Part shown: positions 1-10,089 of the stretch, in pieces | Layout: every line of letters starts with the position of its first letter | Numbering within the stretch: the stretch's first letter is position 1 | From: Luidia sarsii | Taxonomy: Eukaryota; Echinodermata; Asteroidea; Paxillosida; Luidiidae | Direction of reading: 5' to 3' | Length of the DNA: 64,000 nucleotides | Assembly: GCA_949987565.1 (NCBI GenBank) | Contig: OX465121.1 | Coordinates: 1,939,117-2,003,116, forward strand | Translations under genes and position numbers: made by a program | Notes under the pieces: model-generated | Database searches by the model: none | Told to the model about the DNA's origin: nothing | The model's input: only the letters and a program-made list of their open reading frames with translations

Positions 1-228
1 CAAGAACCCCAGAGCCTTGATTGCAGCCGCCCCACCCCGACGACCACTTATGGTGTTCAACGAAAGGATCTTTTCCGTCAGAGTGTTCATAATAGCAAAA
101 TCCAACCGTAATCGCCCGTCGGCCAATATGAATTTCATTGGGTCTCGACCCAGGCTGGGGTTGAAGCATTTTTCAGCCAAATCATCGTAGTAGTCGTCTA
201 CCGCTGGCTGGAGGAGCAGTAGCTTCAG
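1..228 (-). pseudogene. Unrecognised viral-element gene fragment at window edge
   Basis: Read on the minus strand, this stretch is open for about 76 codons and runs off the window. It contains acidic and aromatic runs such as PAVDDYYDDLAEKCF and KFILADGRLRLDF, which look like real coding sequence. An ATG at 232-230 lies in a different frame, so a frameshift probably separates it from the open part. The fragment points the same way as the broken gene at 1952-2094, across the LINE, and is probably either the continuation of that gene or its neighbour in the viral element. I do not recognise the family. Confidence 0.45.
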
Positions 229-240
229 TCATGTCACTCC

Positions 241-1722
241 ATGTTGGATAGGAGATCTGGGAGCTGTTCCGTTATCACTACGAGCAATATTCATTCATTC
301 ATAATTAATTTATCTATCTCTAGTAACGTAGTTCCTAATGAACTGAAATTTGCTAGAGTTAGACCCTTGTTCAAGAAAAACAGTAGGTTGGATGTTGGTA
401 ATTACAGACCTATTAGTATTCTTAGTACAGTTTCTCAATTGCTAGAAAAGGCAGTATACATCCAGTTCGAAAAGTATCTGACTGACAGTAAACTTATATA
501 TGACTTTCAATCCGGGTTTAGAGGTTCCTTTTCCACTAATACTTGTTTAACTTTTCTTACTGATCACATTCGATCTCAGATGGCCAAAGGAAATTATACC
601 GGTATGGTGCTGTTGGATTTACAAAAGGCTTTTGATACAGTTGATCATACAATCTTGTGTAGAAAATTAAAGGTCATGGGTACCCACTTTGATTCTATAA
701 ATTGGTTTCAATCTTATCTCTCCAATAGACAACAAATCGTTAGAGTTAATCAAGTCGATTCTCAACCTATGGAAATAACATATGGTGTACCCCAGGGTAG
801 TCTTCTGGGGCCTTTGCTTTTTTTATGTTACGTCAACGACATGCAGACAAGTGTGGGATCAGACTTGTTATTGTATGCTGATGACAGCGCTATAGTTTTT
901 TCTAGCAAGGACCCTAAAGTGATTGCGAACAATCTCTGTGTAGAGCTGGAATCATGCAGGCAATGGCTGATTGATAATAAACTTTCGTTGCATGTTGACA
1001 AAACTGAGGTCATTCTTTTTGGAACCAAACGAAAATTAAGCAGAGTCGATAAGTTTGAAGTGACATGTGATGGGAAAATTATTAATTCTACAAATTCTGT
1101 TAACTATTTAGGTATCACATTGGATCAGAGTCTAAATGGTGAAAGTATTGCAAATTCAGTTATTAAAAAAGCTAATGCAAGATTAGGTTTCTTACATAGA
1201 CACTCCAATTGCTTAAATGAGCGATCTCGTAAAATATTATGTTCTGCTCTTATAACTTGTCATTTTGATTATTGCTGTTCTTCTTGGTTCTCTGCACTAT
1301 CAAAAAAATTAAAAAAGAGGTTGCAGATTATTCAGAATAAGACAGTCCGGTTTATTCTAAGCCTGGATGCTAGATCTCATATTGGACAAGCGGAATTGAA
1401 TAGGCTGGGCCTGTTAAATGTCAGTGATCGAGTAACACAACTTAAATTAAATCAGGTGTATAAAATTTTTCACAACATTGCCCCAGATTATCTTTGTAAA
1501 AATTTCAAGAAGGTTTCTACTTTGCACAATTACTCCACGAGGGGTAGTTCAAGGAATTTTGTTGTTCCTTGCTTTAAGGGGCCGGAGAGTAATACTTTTT
1601 ATTATACTGGAATACATTTATGGAATTTACTTCCAAACGATATCAAATGCTGCAGTAATCTTCATATGTTTAAGAAAGCAGTCAAAGTATACTTGCTCTC
1701 TAAATACGAAGCTGACTTATGA
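241..1722 (+). CDS. LINE reverse transcriptase, intact reading frame
   Basis: An open frame of 493 codons encoding a reverse transcriptase of non-LTR type, which would copy LINE RNA into DNA at a nicked target. In order it shows the NYRPISIL block near residue 59, GFRGSFST, LLDLQKAFDTVDH near residue 128, YGVPQGSLLGPLLF near residue 181, the catalytic YADD at about residue 214, and a C-terminal region with LGITLD and LWNLLPNDI as in CR1/L2 ORF2 proteins. The first roughly 20 residues may come from the flank, because the element is 5' truncated and no authentic start is present. The endonuclease domain is missing, so this copy cannot be autonomous. The RT domain itself shows no stops or frameshifts. 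Confidence 0.9.
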   Translation: MLDRRSGSCSVITTSNIHSFIINLSISSNVVPNELKFARVRPLFKKNSRLDVGNYRPISILSTVSQLLEKAVYIQFEKYLTDSKLIYDFQSGFRGSFSTNTCLTFLTDHIRSQMAKGNYTGMVLLDLQKAFDTVDHTILCRKLKVMGTHFDSINWFQSYLSNRQQIVRVNQVDSQPMEITYGVPQGSLLGPLLFLCYVNDMQTSVGSDLLLYADDSAIVFSSKDPKVIANNLCVELESCRQWLIDNKLSLHVDKTEVILFGTKRKLSRVDKFEVTCDGKIINSTNSVNYLGITLDQSLNGESIANSVIKKANARLGFLHRHSNCLNERSRKILCSALITCHFDYCCSSWFSALSKKLKKRLQIIQNKTVRFILSLDARSHIGQAELNRLGLLNVSDRVTQLKLNQVYKIFHNIAPDYLCKNFKKVSTLHNYSTRGSSRNFVVPCFKGPESNTFYYTGIHLWNLLPNDIKCCSNLHMFKKAVKVYLLSKYEADL

Positions 1723-1951
1723 ATTTCTAAAATGGTACTCTGTTGTTGTCGTCGTTGTTTTATGTTTGATTATCAGTGCAATCTTTTTTATTTTTCCTAT
1801 TAGGACCCCAATGGAAATAAGCCGTTTTACAGCTTTTTTGGGCTATCCTTGGCTTCTGTTGTGTAAATTGTCTGTAGTAGTGTAAATGTCTTTACAGTTT
1901 TTATTGTATTTTATATGTCTGCCAAAATAAATGAATGAATGAATGAATGAA
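247..1951 (+). mobile_element. 5'-truncated non-LTR retrotransposon (CR1/L2-like) with (TGAA)n tail
   Basis: A LINE insertion made of an intact reverse-transcriptase coding region, a short 3' UTR and a terminal tandem run of ATGA/TGAA units at about 1929-1951. A short microsatellite instead of a long poly-A tail is typical of the CR1/L2 group. The endonuclease domain is absent, so the copy is 5' truncated; the exact left boundary is uncertain. Minus-strand viral coding sequence lies on both sides, so it landed inside or between those genes. No clear target-site duplication was found. The unbroken frame, against the riddled viral genes around it, implies a later insertion. Confidence 0.85.
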
Positions 1952-2094
1952 AAGCTGAAGAGTGCTAGAGGATGCGATGTTTGTTTTTTTGCACCACCTG
2001 CCCCCGTGCCGTCTATAAACGAAGTTTCAGCATAATCGCCATCGGCGCCCTCGTCGCGGAGCGGATCAAACTCCTTTATTTCAAAGCACTCCAT
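1952..2094 (-). pseudogene. 5' end of an unrecognised viral-element gene, cut by the LINE
   Basis: A minus-strand frame starts with ATG at 2094 and reads about 47 residues of acidic, glycine-containing sequence (MECFEIKEFDPLRDEGADG at the start) before it enters the LINE tail. It is divergent to the capsid-like gene, with only 42 bp between the two start codons. Its remainder may be the fragment at 1-228. Function is unknown; the position suggests a gene of the same viral element. The interruption by the LINE makes it non-functional. Confidence 0.5.
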
Positions 2095-2136
2095 GTTGAG
2101 TCTGTATCAAACATTCGCCTAACGTTTAATATAGCC
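2095..2136. promoter_or_regulatory. Possible divergent promoter of the viral element
   Basis: The 42 bp between the minus-strand start at 2094 and the plus-strand capsid-like start at 2137 must hold any sequence shared by the two divergent genes. It is AT-rich with a TTTAATATAG stretch at about 2125-2134. Inferred from layout only. Confidence 0.2.
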
Positions 2137-2949
2137 ATGTCCTACACGGACGTAAGCTCAACCCTCACCGCAGACCCCTTAGGGGTCAAGGGGCTGCGCC
2201 AGAGCGTGGTAGTCACCAACAACCCCTCGACCATCGATCAAAACCAACAGCTCCTCGTACGGTTCCCAAATCTCGGCGTCAATGATGTCATCGTCCCTGG
2301 GACGACGCGACTAGCATTTACGATCACCCAGTCGTCAACCGACGCCAACCGAACCGTGCTTCAGAACATCGGCCGCGCGATTGTAAGAAAAACCACTATA
2401 AAAATTTCGGGCAACGAGGTGATGTCGATTGACGACAGCGATATGTATCACTGCTACCTAGACATGTGGAAGACGAGGCGGGAACTTGGGGAAATGCTCA
2501 CTACCAGGGCATTGACACTTCGGAGGAACGGAACGCGACAAAGAAAAACGTTGGCCCCGGCGATGGTGAGGATGACGTGGATGAGGACGCCATCTCAAAT
2601 GCCTATGGCAACCGTTTCTACACGCTTCTCGACTTTGAACTTCTCAAAAATCACATGCCGTTCTACCAGTCACCCCGAAGTGGAGATGGTCGCGAAGGAT
2701 ATGGAGCTCGCCAACGTGACGCTGGCAAAGTTCCTGACGACGAAATACGCTCTGTGGCTCGATCTAAGAACATCTGACGATGACAGGCTTCACGGCAGCG
2801 GGAGAAGGATCGAGAACGCCTCCGAGGGCGTTACCATTCAGATCGCGAAAAAGGTGGAGGCCGCGGGTCGTTTGAATATATACCTCTATATCATCATGGA
2901 CGCGCAGCTCAACATTCAAGATGGCCGATTCGTTAGCGCCCTCTACTAA
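2137..2949 (+). pseudogene. Decayed major-capsid-protein-like gene of a Polinton/adintovirus-type element
   Basis: The start at 2137 follows a short leader and gives a protein beginning MSYTDVSSTLTADPL. Recognisable blocks are LAFTITQSSTDANRT, a NIGRAIVRKTTIKISGN block, SIDDSDMYHCYLDMWKT, and a C-terminal block with LWLDLRTSDDDRLHGSG and IMDAQLNIQDGRFVSALY. I associate these with the double-jelly-roll capsid proteins encoded beside packaging ATPases in Polinton-like viruses; this is family recognition, not a search. The gene is broken: the frame shifts near 2470, and near 2670 it returns to the first frame at a point where the central part of the protein seems deleted. About 270 codons remain, well short of a full capsid protein. 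The packaging ATPase overlaps its 3' end. Confidence 0.65.
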
Positions 2950-3560
2950 CATTCTACATAGGAGCCCCCACTCGGCGATCATCGCCGGTCAGACGGGGTG
3001 CGGAAAAACCGTATTCGTCCTCGATTTGCTGCAGAAGGGGCCCTATCAACCTCTCTTGATCTTTCAACATATCGTGATCCTGTGCCCTACGATTAAGCAC
3101 AATCGATCTTATAAGCACCGCTCTTGGGTATGGAGCGACTCGGAATGTCGTAGACCCGGGCGAGCGGCTCCACGATTGGCTGCGCGCTTTTTACAAATTA
3201 TTTGAGAGGACGCCCACCTTGTATATAATCGATGACTGCAGCGCGAGGAAGGCGTTAACGAAGAAGAGGGACATGCTTTCCGAACTGGCTTTCTCTGGTC
3301 GCCACGCCGAGCAGTCGGTCTGGGTCCTCTCGCAGCGATACAACTCTGTTCTCCGAGACCTTCGCGAACAAACTCAGTGGGTCGGTCTCTTCCACTGCAA
3401 GGACCGTGACTGCTTCGACGAATGTCTTCGCGAAAATGACATCGTCCCTCCAGAGAAGCGGGCCATAATTCGCCTACAGCTCGCTAAAACGAAACACGCT
3501 AAACTTATGTTGAAGACTTACCAACCAGCTGCATACAAAGTCATTGCCGAGCACTGCTAA
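2921..3560 (+). pseudogene. Decayed A32/FtsK-HerA-type packaging ATPase
   Basis: An ATPase expected to drive DNA into the capsid. The start at 2921 overlaps the capsid-like gene by 29 bp. Walker A (AGQTGCGKT) lies at 2984-3010, a FEHIV-like region (FQHIVILCPTIKHN) follows, and Walker B (YIIDDC) is at about 3222-3239, followed by the sensor-like block SELAFSGRHAEQSVWVLSQ. The frame is broken at roughly 3140-3150, between the two Walker motifs, so the copy is inactive. The stop at 3558-3560 is followed within about 25 bp by a giant satellite whose unit resembles the last codons of this gene. Capsid-ATPase adjacency is the usual arrangement in Polinton-like viruses and supports both calls. Confidence 0.8.
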
Positions 3561-3584
3561 GCATTACTGATTATTACAGGAAAT

Positions 3585-6500
3585 TACCGAGCATTGCTAA
3601 GAGCATGCACTACCGAGCATTGCTAAGAGCATGCACTACTGAGCATTGCTAAGAGCATGCACTACTGAGCATTGCTAAGAGCATGCACTACTGAGCATTG
3701 CTAAGAGCATGCACTACTGAGCATTGCTAAGAGCATGCACTACTGAGCATTGCTAAGAGCATGCACTACCGAGCATTGCTAAGAGCATGCACTACCGAGC
3801 ATTGCTAAGAGCATGCACTACTGAGCATTGCTAAGAGCATGCACTACTGAGCATTGCTAAGAGCATGCACTACTGAGCATTGCTAAGAGCATGCACTACC
3901 GAGCATTGCTAAGAGCATGCACTACCGAGCATTGCTAAGAGCATGCACTACCGAGCATTGCTAAGAGCATGCACTACCGAGCATTGCTAAGAGCATGCAC
4001 TACCGAGCATTGCTAAGAGCATGCACTACTGAGCATTGCTAAGAGCATGCACTACTGAGCATTGCTAAGAGCATGCACTACTGAGCATTGCTAAGAGCAT
4101 GCACTACCGAGCATTGCTAAGAGCATGCACTACTGAGCATTGCTAAGAGCATGCACTACCGAGCATTGCTAAGAGCATGCACTACCGAGCATTGCTAAGA
4201 GCATGCACTACTGAGCATTGCTAAGAGCATGCACTACCGAGCATTGCTAAGAGCATGCACTACTGAGCATTGCTAAGAGCATGCACTACCGAGCATTGCT
4301 AAGAGCATGCACTACTGAGCATTGCTAAGAGCATGCACTACTGAGCATTGCTAAGAGCATGCAATACTGAGCATGGCTAAGAGCATGCACTACTGAGCAT
4401 TGCTAAGAGCATGCACTACTGAGCATTGCTAAGAGCATGCAATACTGAGCATTGCTAAGAGCATGCAATACTGAGCATTGCTAAGAGCATGCACTACTAA
4501 GCATTGCTAAGAGCATGCACTACTGAGCATTGCTAAGAGCATGCACTACTGAGCATTGCTAAGAGCATGCACTACTGAGCATTGCTAAGAGCATGCACTA
4601 CTGAGCATTGCTAAGAGCATGCACTACTGAGCATTGCTAAGAGCATGCACTACCGAGCATTGCTAAGAGCATGCACTACCGAGCATTGCTAAGAGCATGC
4701 ACTACTGAGCATTGCTAAGAGCATGCACTACTGAGCATTGCTAAGAGCATGCACTACTGAGCATGGCTAAGAGCATGCACTACTGAGCATTGCTAAGAGC
4801 ATGCACTACCGAGCATTGCTAAGAGCATGCACTACCGAGCATTGCTAAGAGCATGCACTACTGAGCATTGCTAAGAGCATGCACTACTGAGCATTGCTAA
4901 GAGCATGCACTACTGAGCATTGCTAAGAGCATGCACTACCGAGCATTGCTAAGAGCATGCACTACTGAGCATTGCTAAGAGCATGCACTACCGAGCATTG
5001 CTAAGAGCATGCACTACCGAGCATTGCTAAGAGCATGCACTACTGAGCATGGCTAAGAGCATGCACTACTGAGCATTGCTAAGAGCATGCACTACTGAGC
5101 ATTGCTAAGAGCATGCACTACTGAGCATTGCTAAGAGCATGCACTACTGAGCATTGCTAAGAGCATGCACTACCGAGCATTGCTAAGAGCATGCACTACT
5201 GAGCATTGCTAAGAGCATGCACTACCGAGCATTGCTAAGAGCATGCACTACTGAGCATTGCTAAGAGCATGCACTACTGAGCATTGCTAAGAGCATGCAC
5301 TACCGAGCATTGCTAAGAGCATGCACTACCGAGCATTGCTAAGAGCATGCACTACTGAGCATTGCTAAGAGCATGCACTACTGAGCATTGCTAAGAGCAT
5401 GCACTACCGAGCATTGCTAAGAGCATGCACTACTGAGCATTGCTAAGAGCATGCACTACTGAGCATTGCTAAGAGCATGCACTACCGAGCATTGCTAAGA
5501 GCATGCACTACCGAGCATTGCTAAGAGCATGCACTACTGAGCATTGCTAAGAGCATGCACTACTGAGCATTGCTAAGAGCATGCACTACTGAGCATTGCT
5601 AAGAGCATGCACTACTGAGCATTGCTAAGAGCATGCACTACTGAGCATTGCTAAGAGCATGCACTACCGAGCATTGCTAAGAGCATGCACTACTGAGCAT
5701 TGCTAAGAGCATGCACTACTGAGCATTGCTAAGAGCATGCACTACTGAGCATTGCTAAGAGCATGCACTACCGAGCATTGCTAAGAGCATGCACTACTGA
5801 GCATTGCTAAGAGCATGCACTACTGAGCATTGCTAAGAGCATGCACTACCGAGCATTGCTAAGAGCATGCACTACTGAGCATTGCTAAGAGCATGCACTA
5901 CTGAGCATTGCTAAGAGCATGCACTACTGAGCATTGCTAAGAGCATGCACTACTGAGCATTGCTAAGAGCATGCACTACTGAGCATTGCTAAGAGCATGC
6001 ACTACTGAGCATTGCTAAGAGCATGCACTACTGAGCATTGCTAAGAGCATGCACTACCGAGCATTGCTAAGAGCATGCACTACCGAGCATTGCTAAGAGC
6101 ATGCACTACTGAGCATTGCTAAGAGCATGCACTACTGAGCATTGCTAAGAGCATGCACTACTGAGCATTGCTAAGAGCATGCACTACCGAGCATTGCTAA
6201 GAGCATGCACTACCGAGCATTGCTAAGAGCATGCACTACCGAGCATTGCTAAGAGCATGCACTACCGAGCATTGCTAAGAGCATGCACTACCGAGCATTG
6301 CTAAGAGCATACACTACTGAGCATTGCTAAGAGCATGCACTACTGAGCATTGCTAAGAGCATGCACTACTGAGCATTGCTAAGAGCATGCACTACCGAGC
6401 ATTGCTAAGAGCATGCACTACTGAGCATTGCTAAGAGCATGCACTACCGAGCATTGCTAAGAGCATGCACTACCGAGCATTGCTAAGAGCATGCACTACT

Positions 6501-8490
6501 GAGCATTGCTAAGAGCATGCACTACTGAGCATTGCTAAGAGCATGCACTACTGAGCATTGCTAAGAGCATGCACTACTGAGCATTGCTAAGAGCATGCAC
6601 TACTGAGCATTGCTAAGAGCATGCACTACTGAGCATTGCTAAGAGCATGCAATACTGAGCATGGCTAAGAGCATGCACTACTGAGCATTGCTAAGAGCAT
6701 GCACTACTGAGCATTGCTAAGAGCATGCAATACTGAGCATTGCTAAGAGCATGCAATACTGAGCATTGCTAAGAGCATGCACTACTCAGCATTGCTAAGA
6801 GCATGCACTACTGAGCATTGCTAAGAGCATGCACTACCGAGCATTGCTAAGAGCATGCACTACCGAGCATTGCTAAGAGCATGCACTACTGAGCATGGCT
6901 AAGAGCATGCACTACTGAGCATTGCTAAGAGCATGCACTACTGAGCATTGCTAAGAGCATGCACTACTGAGCATTGCTAAGAGCATGCACTACTGAGCAT
7001 TGCTAAGAGCATGCACTACCGAGCATTGCTAAGAGCATGCACTACCGAGCATTGCTAAGAGCATGCACTACTGAGCATTGCTAAGAGCATGCACTACTGA
7101 GCATTGCTAAGAGCATGCACTACTGAGCATTGCTAAGAGCATGCACTACCGAGTATTGCTAAGAGCATGCACTACTGAGCATTGCTAAGAGCATGCACTA
7201 CCGAGCATTGCTAAGAGCATGCACTACCGAGCATTGCTAAGAGCATGCACTACTGAGCATGGCTAAGAGCATGCACTACTGAGCATTGCTAAGAGCATGC
7301 ACTACTGAGCATTGCTAAGAGCATGCACTACTGAGCATTGCTAAGAGCATGCACTACTGAGCATTGCTAAGAGCATGCACTACCGAGCATTGCTAAGAGC
7401 ATGCACTACCGAGCATTGCTAAGAGCATGCACTACCGAGCATTGCTAAGAGCATGCACTACTGAGCATTGCTAAGAGCATGCACTACCGAGCATTGCTAA
7501 GAGCATGCACTACCGAGCATTGCTAAGAGCATGCACTACTGAGCATTGCTAAGAGCATGCACTACTGAGCATTGCTAAGAGCATGCACTACCGAGCATTG
7601 CTAAGAGCATGCACTACTGAGCATTGCTAAGAGCATGCACTACTGAGCATTGCTAAGAGCATGCACTACCGAGCATTGCTAAGAGCATGCACTACCGAGC
7701 ATTGCTAAGAGCATGCACTACTGAGCATTGCTAAGAGCATGCACTACTGAGCATTGCTAAGAGCATGCACTACTGAGCATTGCTAAGAGCATGCACTACT
7801 GAGCATTGCTAAGAGCATGCACTACTGAGCATTGCTAAGAGCATGCACTACTGAGCATTGCTAAGAGCATGCACTACCGAGCATTGCTAAGAGCATGCAC
7901 TACTGAGCATTGCTAAGAGCATGCACTACTGAGCATTGCTAAGAGCATGCACTACCGAGCATTGCTAAGAGCATGCACTACTGAGCATTGCTAAGAGCAT
8001 GCACTACTGAGCATTGCTAAGAGCATGCACTACTGAGCATTGCTAAGAGCATGCACTACTGAGCATTGCTAAGAGCATGCACTACTGAGCATTGCTAAGA
8101 GCATGCACTACTGAGCATTGCTAAGAGCATGCACTACTGAGCATTGCTAAGAGCATGCACTACTGAGCATTGCTAAGAGCATGCACTACTGAGCATTGCT
8201 AAGAGCATGCACTACTGAGCATTGCTAAGAGCATGCACTACTGAGCATTGCTAAGAGCATGCACTACTGAGCATTGCTAAGAGCATGCACTACTGAGCAT
8301 TGCTAAGAGCATGCACTACTGAGCATTGCTAAGAGCATGCACTACTGAGCATTGCTAAGAGCATGCACTACTGAGCATTGCTAAGAGCATGCACTACTGA
8401 GCATTGCTAAGAGCATGCACTACTGAGCATTGCTAAGAGCATGCACTACTGAGCATTGCTAAGAGCATTACTGAGCATAATTGCTAAGCA
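3585..8490 (+). repeat. 4.9-kb satellite of 26-bp units, about 188 copies
   Basis: The unit is GAGCATTGCTAAGAGCATGC plus ACTACT or ACTACC. The repeat period is 26 bp throughout. Each unit holds a 9-nt odd palindrome AGCATTGCT and the 6-nt palindrome GCATGC. The main polymorphism is T/C before GAG; rarer variants are GCATGG and GCAATAC. The array begins right after the viral ATPase stop and ends in degenerate units at about 8460-8490, after which viral-type coding resumes. Because 26 is not a multiple of three and each unit carries TAA, it is non-coding. Confidence 0.98.
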
Positions 8491-8620
8491 ACATCATGAC
8501 TGGGGAGGTTGGCGCTGTTTTATTTTTTACAAATAATCGTCTTATAGGAGCGATCGCATGGTTCGCCCGCGATTATATTAGAGCCAAGAGTATGTCATAA
8601 TTATTATCACTCGTTTCAAG

Positions 8621-9012
8621 ATGGCTACCGTTGATGATTTGCTCGACGAAATCCTCGCTGAGCCCGCGTCACCTGAGGTAGCACCACGCGCACAAGACCA
8701 CTTGGAGAAACTCATTGCACTCGCTGGAGTCCGGAGTGCCGCTGCGCGGAAAGCGAAGCGTGACCTTCAGAGAGTGAACGATTCCATGCGGATGGAGGAG
8801 AAACGTGACCAGACGTGCCCGACGTCACGGAGCCTCAAGCCGTTGTAAAACATCCCGCATCTGTACACCCGTAGATCATAGGGGTTGTCGGTGCGGCGTT
8901 GCTTATTACTCATCACAAATCAAATACTCCGCCAGTTTCTTCGCACCCACCAGTTGCGAAGCCACCGGTGTCATATGAATTAGAGAGTAAAGATCCTTTC
9001 TTTATGGAATAA
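8621..9012 (+). pseudogene. Decayed single-pass membrane protein gene of the viral element
   Basis: The start at 8621 gives MATVDDLLDEILAEP and a charged, probably helical N-terminal half. The original frame ends at 8848, but a second frame from about 8812 continues through an in-frame TAG at 8872 and encodes a hydrophobic segment (IIGVVGAALLI) followed by a proline-rich tail (SHPPVAKPPVSYE) to a stop at 9010-9012. I read this as one gene with a frameshift and a nonsense mutation, encoding a small membrane or virion protein. No specific family recognised. Confidence 0.5.
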
Positions 9013-9229
9013 AAAGTGGAAACTACAGACGGAAAAACGCTCGTGAACTCGTGTCCGGCCTCGCCTTAGGATACGCACGACTTGGTAAAATGGTCGGAGG
9101 AGGGGCACTTCCCCAGCTAACCTTCACCTCCGCGACGTGGGCATGATGGTTGCGGACGTAGGCCTTGCGATGGCGACCAAGGATATGCTGATCAAACAGG
9201 GCATCATCCTGGTGGACATATTGAAGTAA
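9004..9229 (+). pseudogene. Small hydrophobic protein remnant of the viral element
   Basis: Two overlapping frames encode a basic then hydrophobic short protein: NYRRKNARELVSGLALGYAR in the first, and NLHLRDVGMMVADVGLAMAT then IKQGIILVDILK in the second, ending at TAA 9227-9229. A frameshift lies near 9110-9125. The start may overlap the stop of the previous gene, giving a tightly packed run of same-strand genes as in compact viruses. Function unknown; a minor virion component is possible. Confidence 0.4.
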
Positions 9230-9252
9230 TACGCATGTAGGTGATATTCATC

Positions 9253-9674
9253 ATGGCCTCAATCTTGGCGACTGTTTGGGGCGCCATTGTGAACGCCCTC
9301 GCCTTCGGCGACAGCAACATTTTATTCTCCCAGCTAGGGGACTCCGATATTGAAGAGGAGTGTCAAATGCACGACAAAGCCATAGAGCAGCTCGAGACCG
9401 CCCAAGAGTGGTCTCGAAAACGTGCCGAACGTCTTAACTGGATTAACGAAAATTCCCGCCGCGAAAATGACGCGGCCAAGCAAATCAACGAGGTCGACGT
9501 CAAGATGGATCAGTACGCCATGGTCTCTGATCCCTTAGACCGCGAGCCACAGCTCAGTGACTTTTACACGTCGAGTAGCGAACAACGGGACCGGAGACGG
9601 CCTTCATCATCGGAGGCATGGTAGTGATGGGGTTGGAGACGTTGTTTTACATAAATATGAATGTAATAACATAG
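9253..9674 (+). pseudogene. Virion-type protein remnant: helical middle and C-terminal membrane segment
   Basis: From ATG 9253 the protein begins MASILATVWGAIVNALAFGD, a hydrophobic segment, then a long charged helical region rich in E, R and N (about residues 40-90, with HDKAIEQLETAQEWSRKRAE). After the SDFYTSSSEQ stretch the frame breaks near 9580, and another frame continues through a hydrophobic segment FIIGGMVVMGLETLFYINM to TAG 9672-9674. It probably was one protein with membrane segments at both ends. It belongs by position and strand to the viral element; exact role unknown. Confidence 0.45.
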
Positions 9675-10089
9675 CCAGTGTGAAAGATGTCGACAATCAG
9701 CAAATGATTTCGCTCCCTCGGAGTCGTTGGGTAAAGGGAGGGAACTACACCTCGAAGTCTTCAAGGTGACTTAGCAGCGCCCTGTGAAAACCAGATTCGG
9801 ATCAAGCTACATCGTAACCATGGCTACGAGGGACATGAAGTTTACCAGTGCTTCACACCAGGCAGTGTCATGAAGGAGATGGAGAAAATCCAGACTCCGT
9901 TCTACCTCCTAAATGAAGGACTAACCCCTCTACTATCAGACCCAACCAAGAGCTATTTCAAGGTATGCTACGGTTAGCGAACCCCGCCAAGAGCTATTTC
10001 GAAGTGTGCTGCAGTTTGTAGTCGACAGTGAGACAATTTTTTGTATTTATTTGTATTTGGATTTGTATTTATAGATTTGGGGCTTTCTG
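9675..10089. other. No gene recognised
   Basis: Space between the plus-strand virion-type genes and the convergent minus-strand gene. It contains a near-duplicated stretch (CCAAGAGCTATTTC at about 9946 and GCCAAGAGCTATTTCGA at about 9987) and T-rich sequence at 10035-10075. No convincing open frame. Confidence 0.4.

Noticed and set aside
241..2100. CACTCCATGTTG as the LINE target-site duplication
   Set aside because: The right copy is 136 bp beyond the end of the LINE tail, with viral coding sequence in between.
3585..8490. CRISPR array
   Set aside because: The units are contiguous 26-bp repeats with no unique spacers, in a eukaryotic context.
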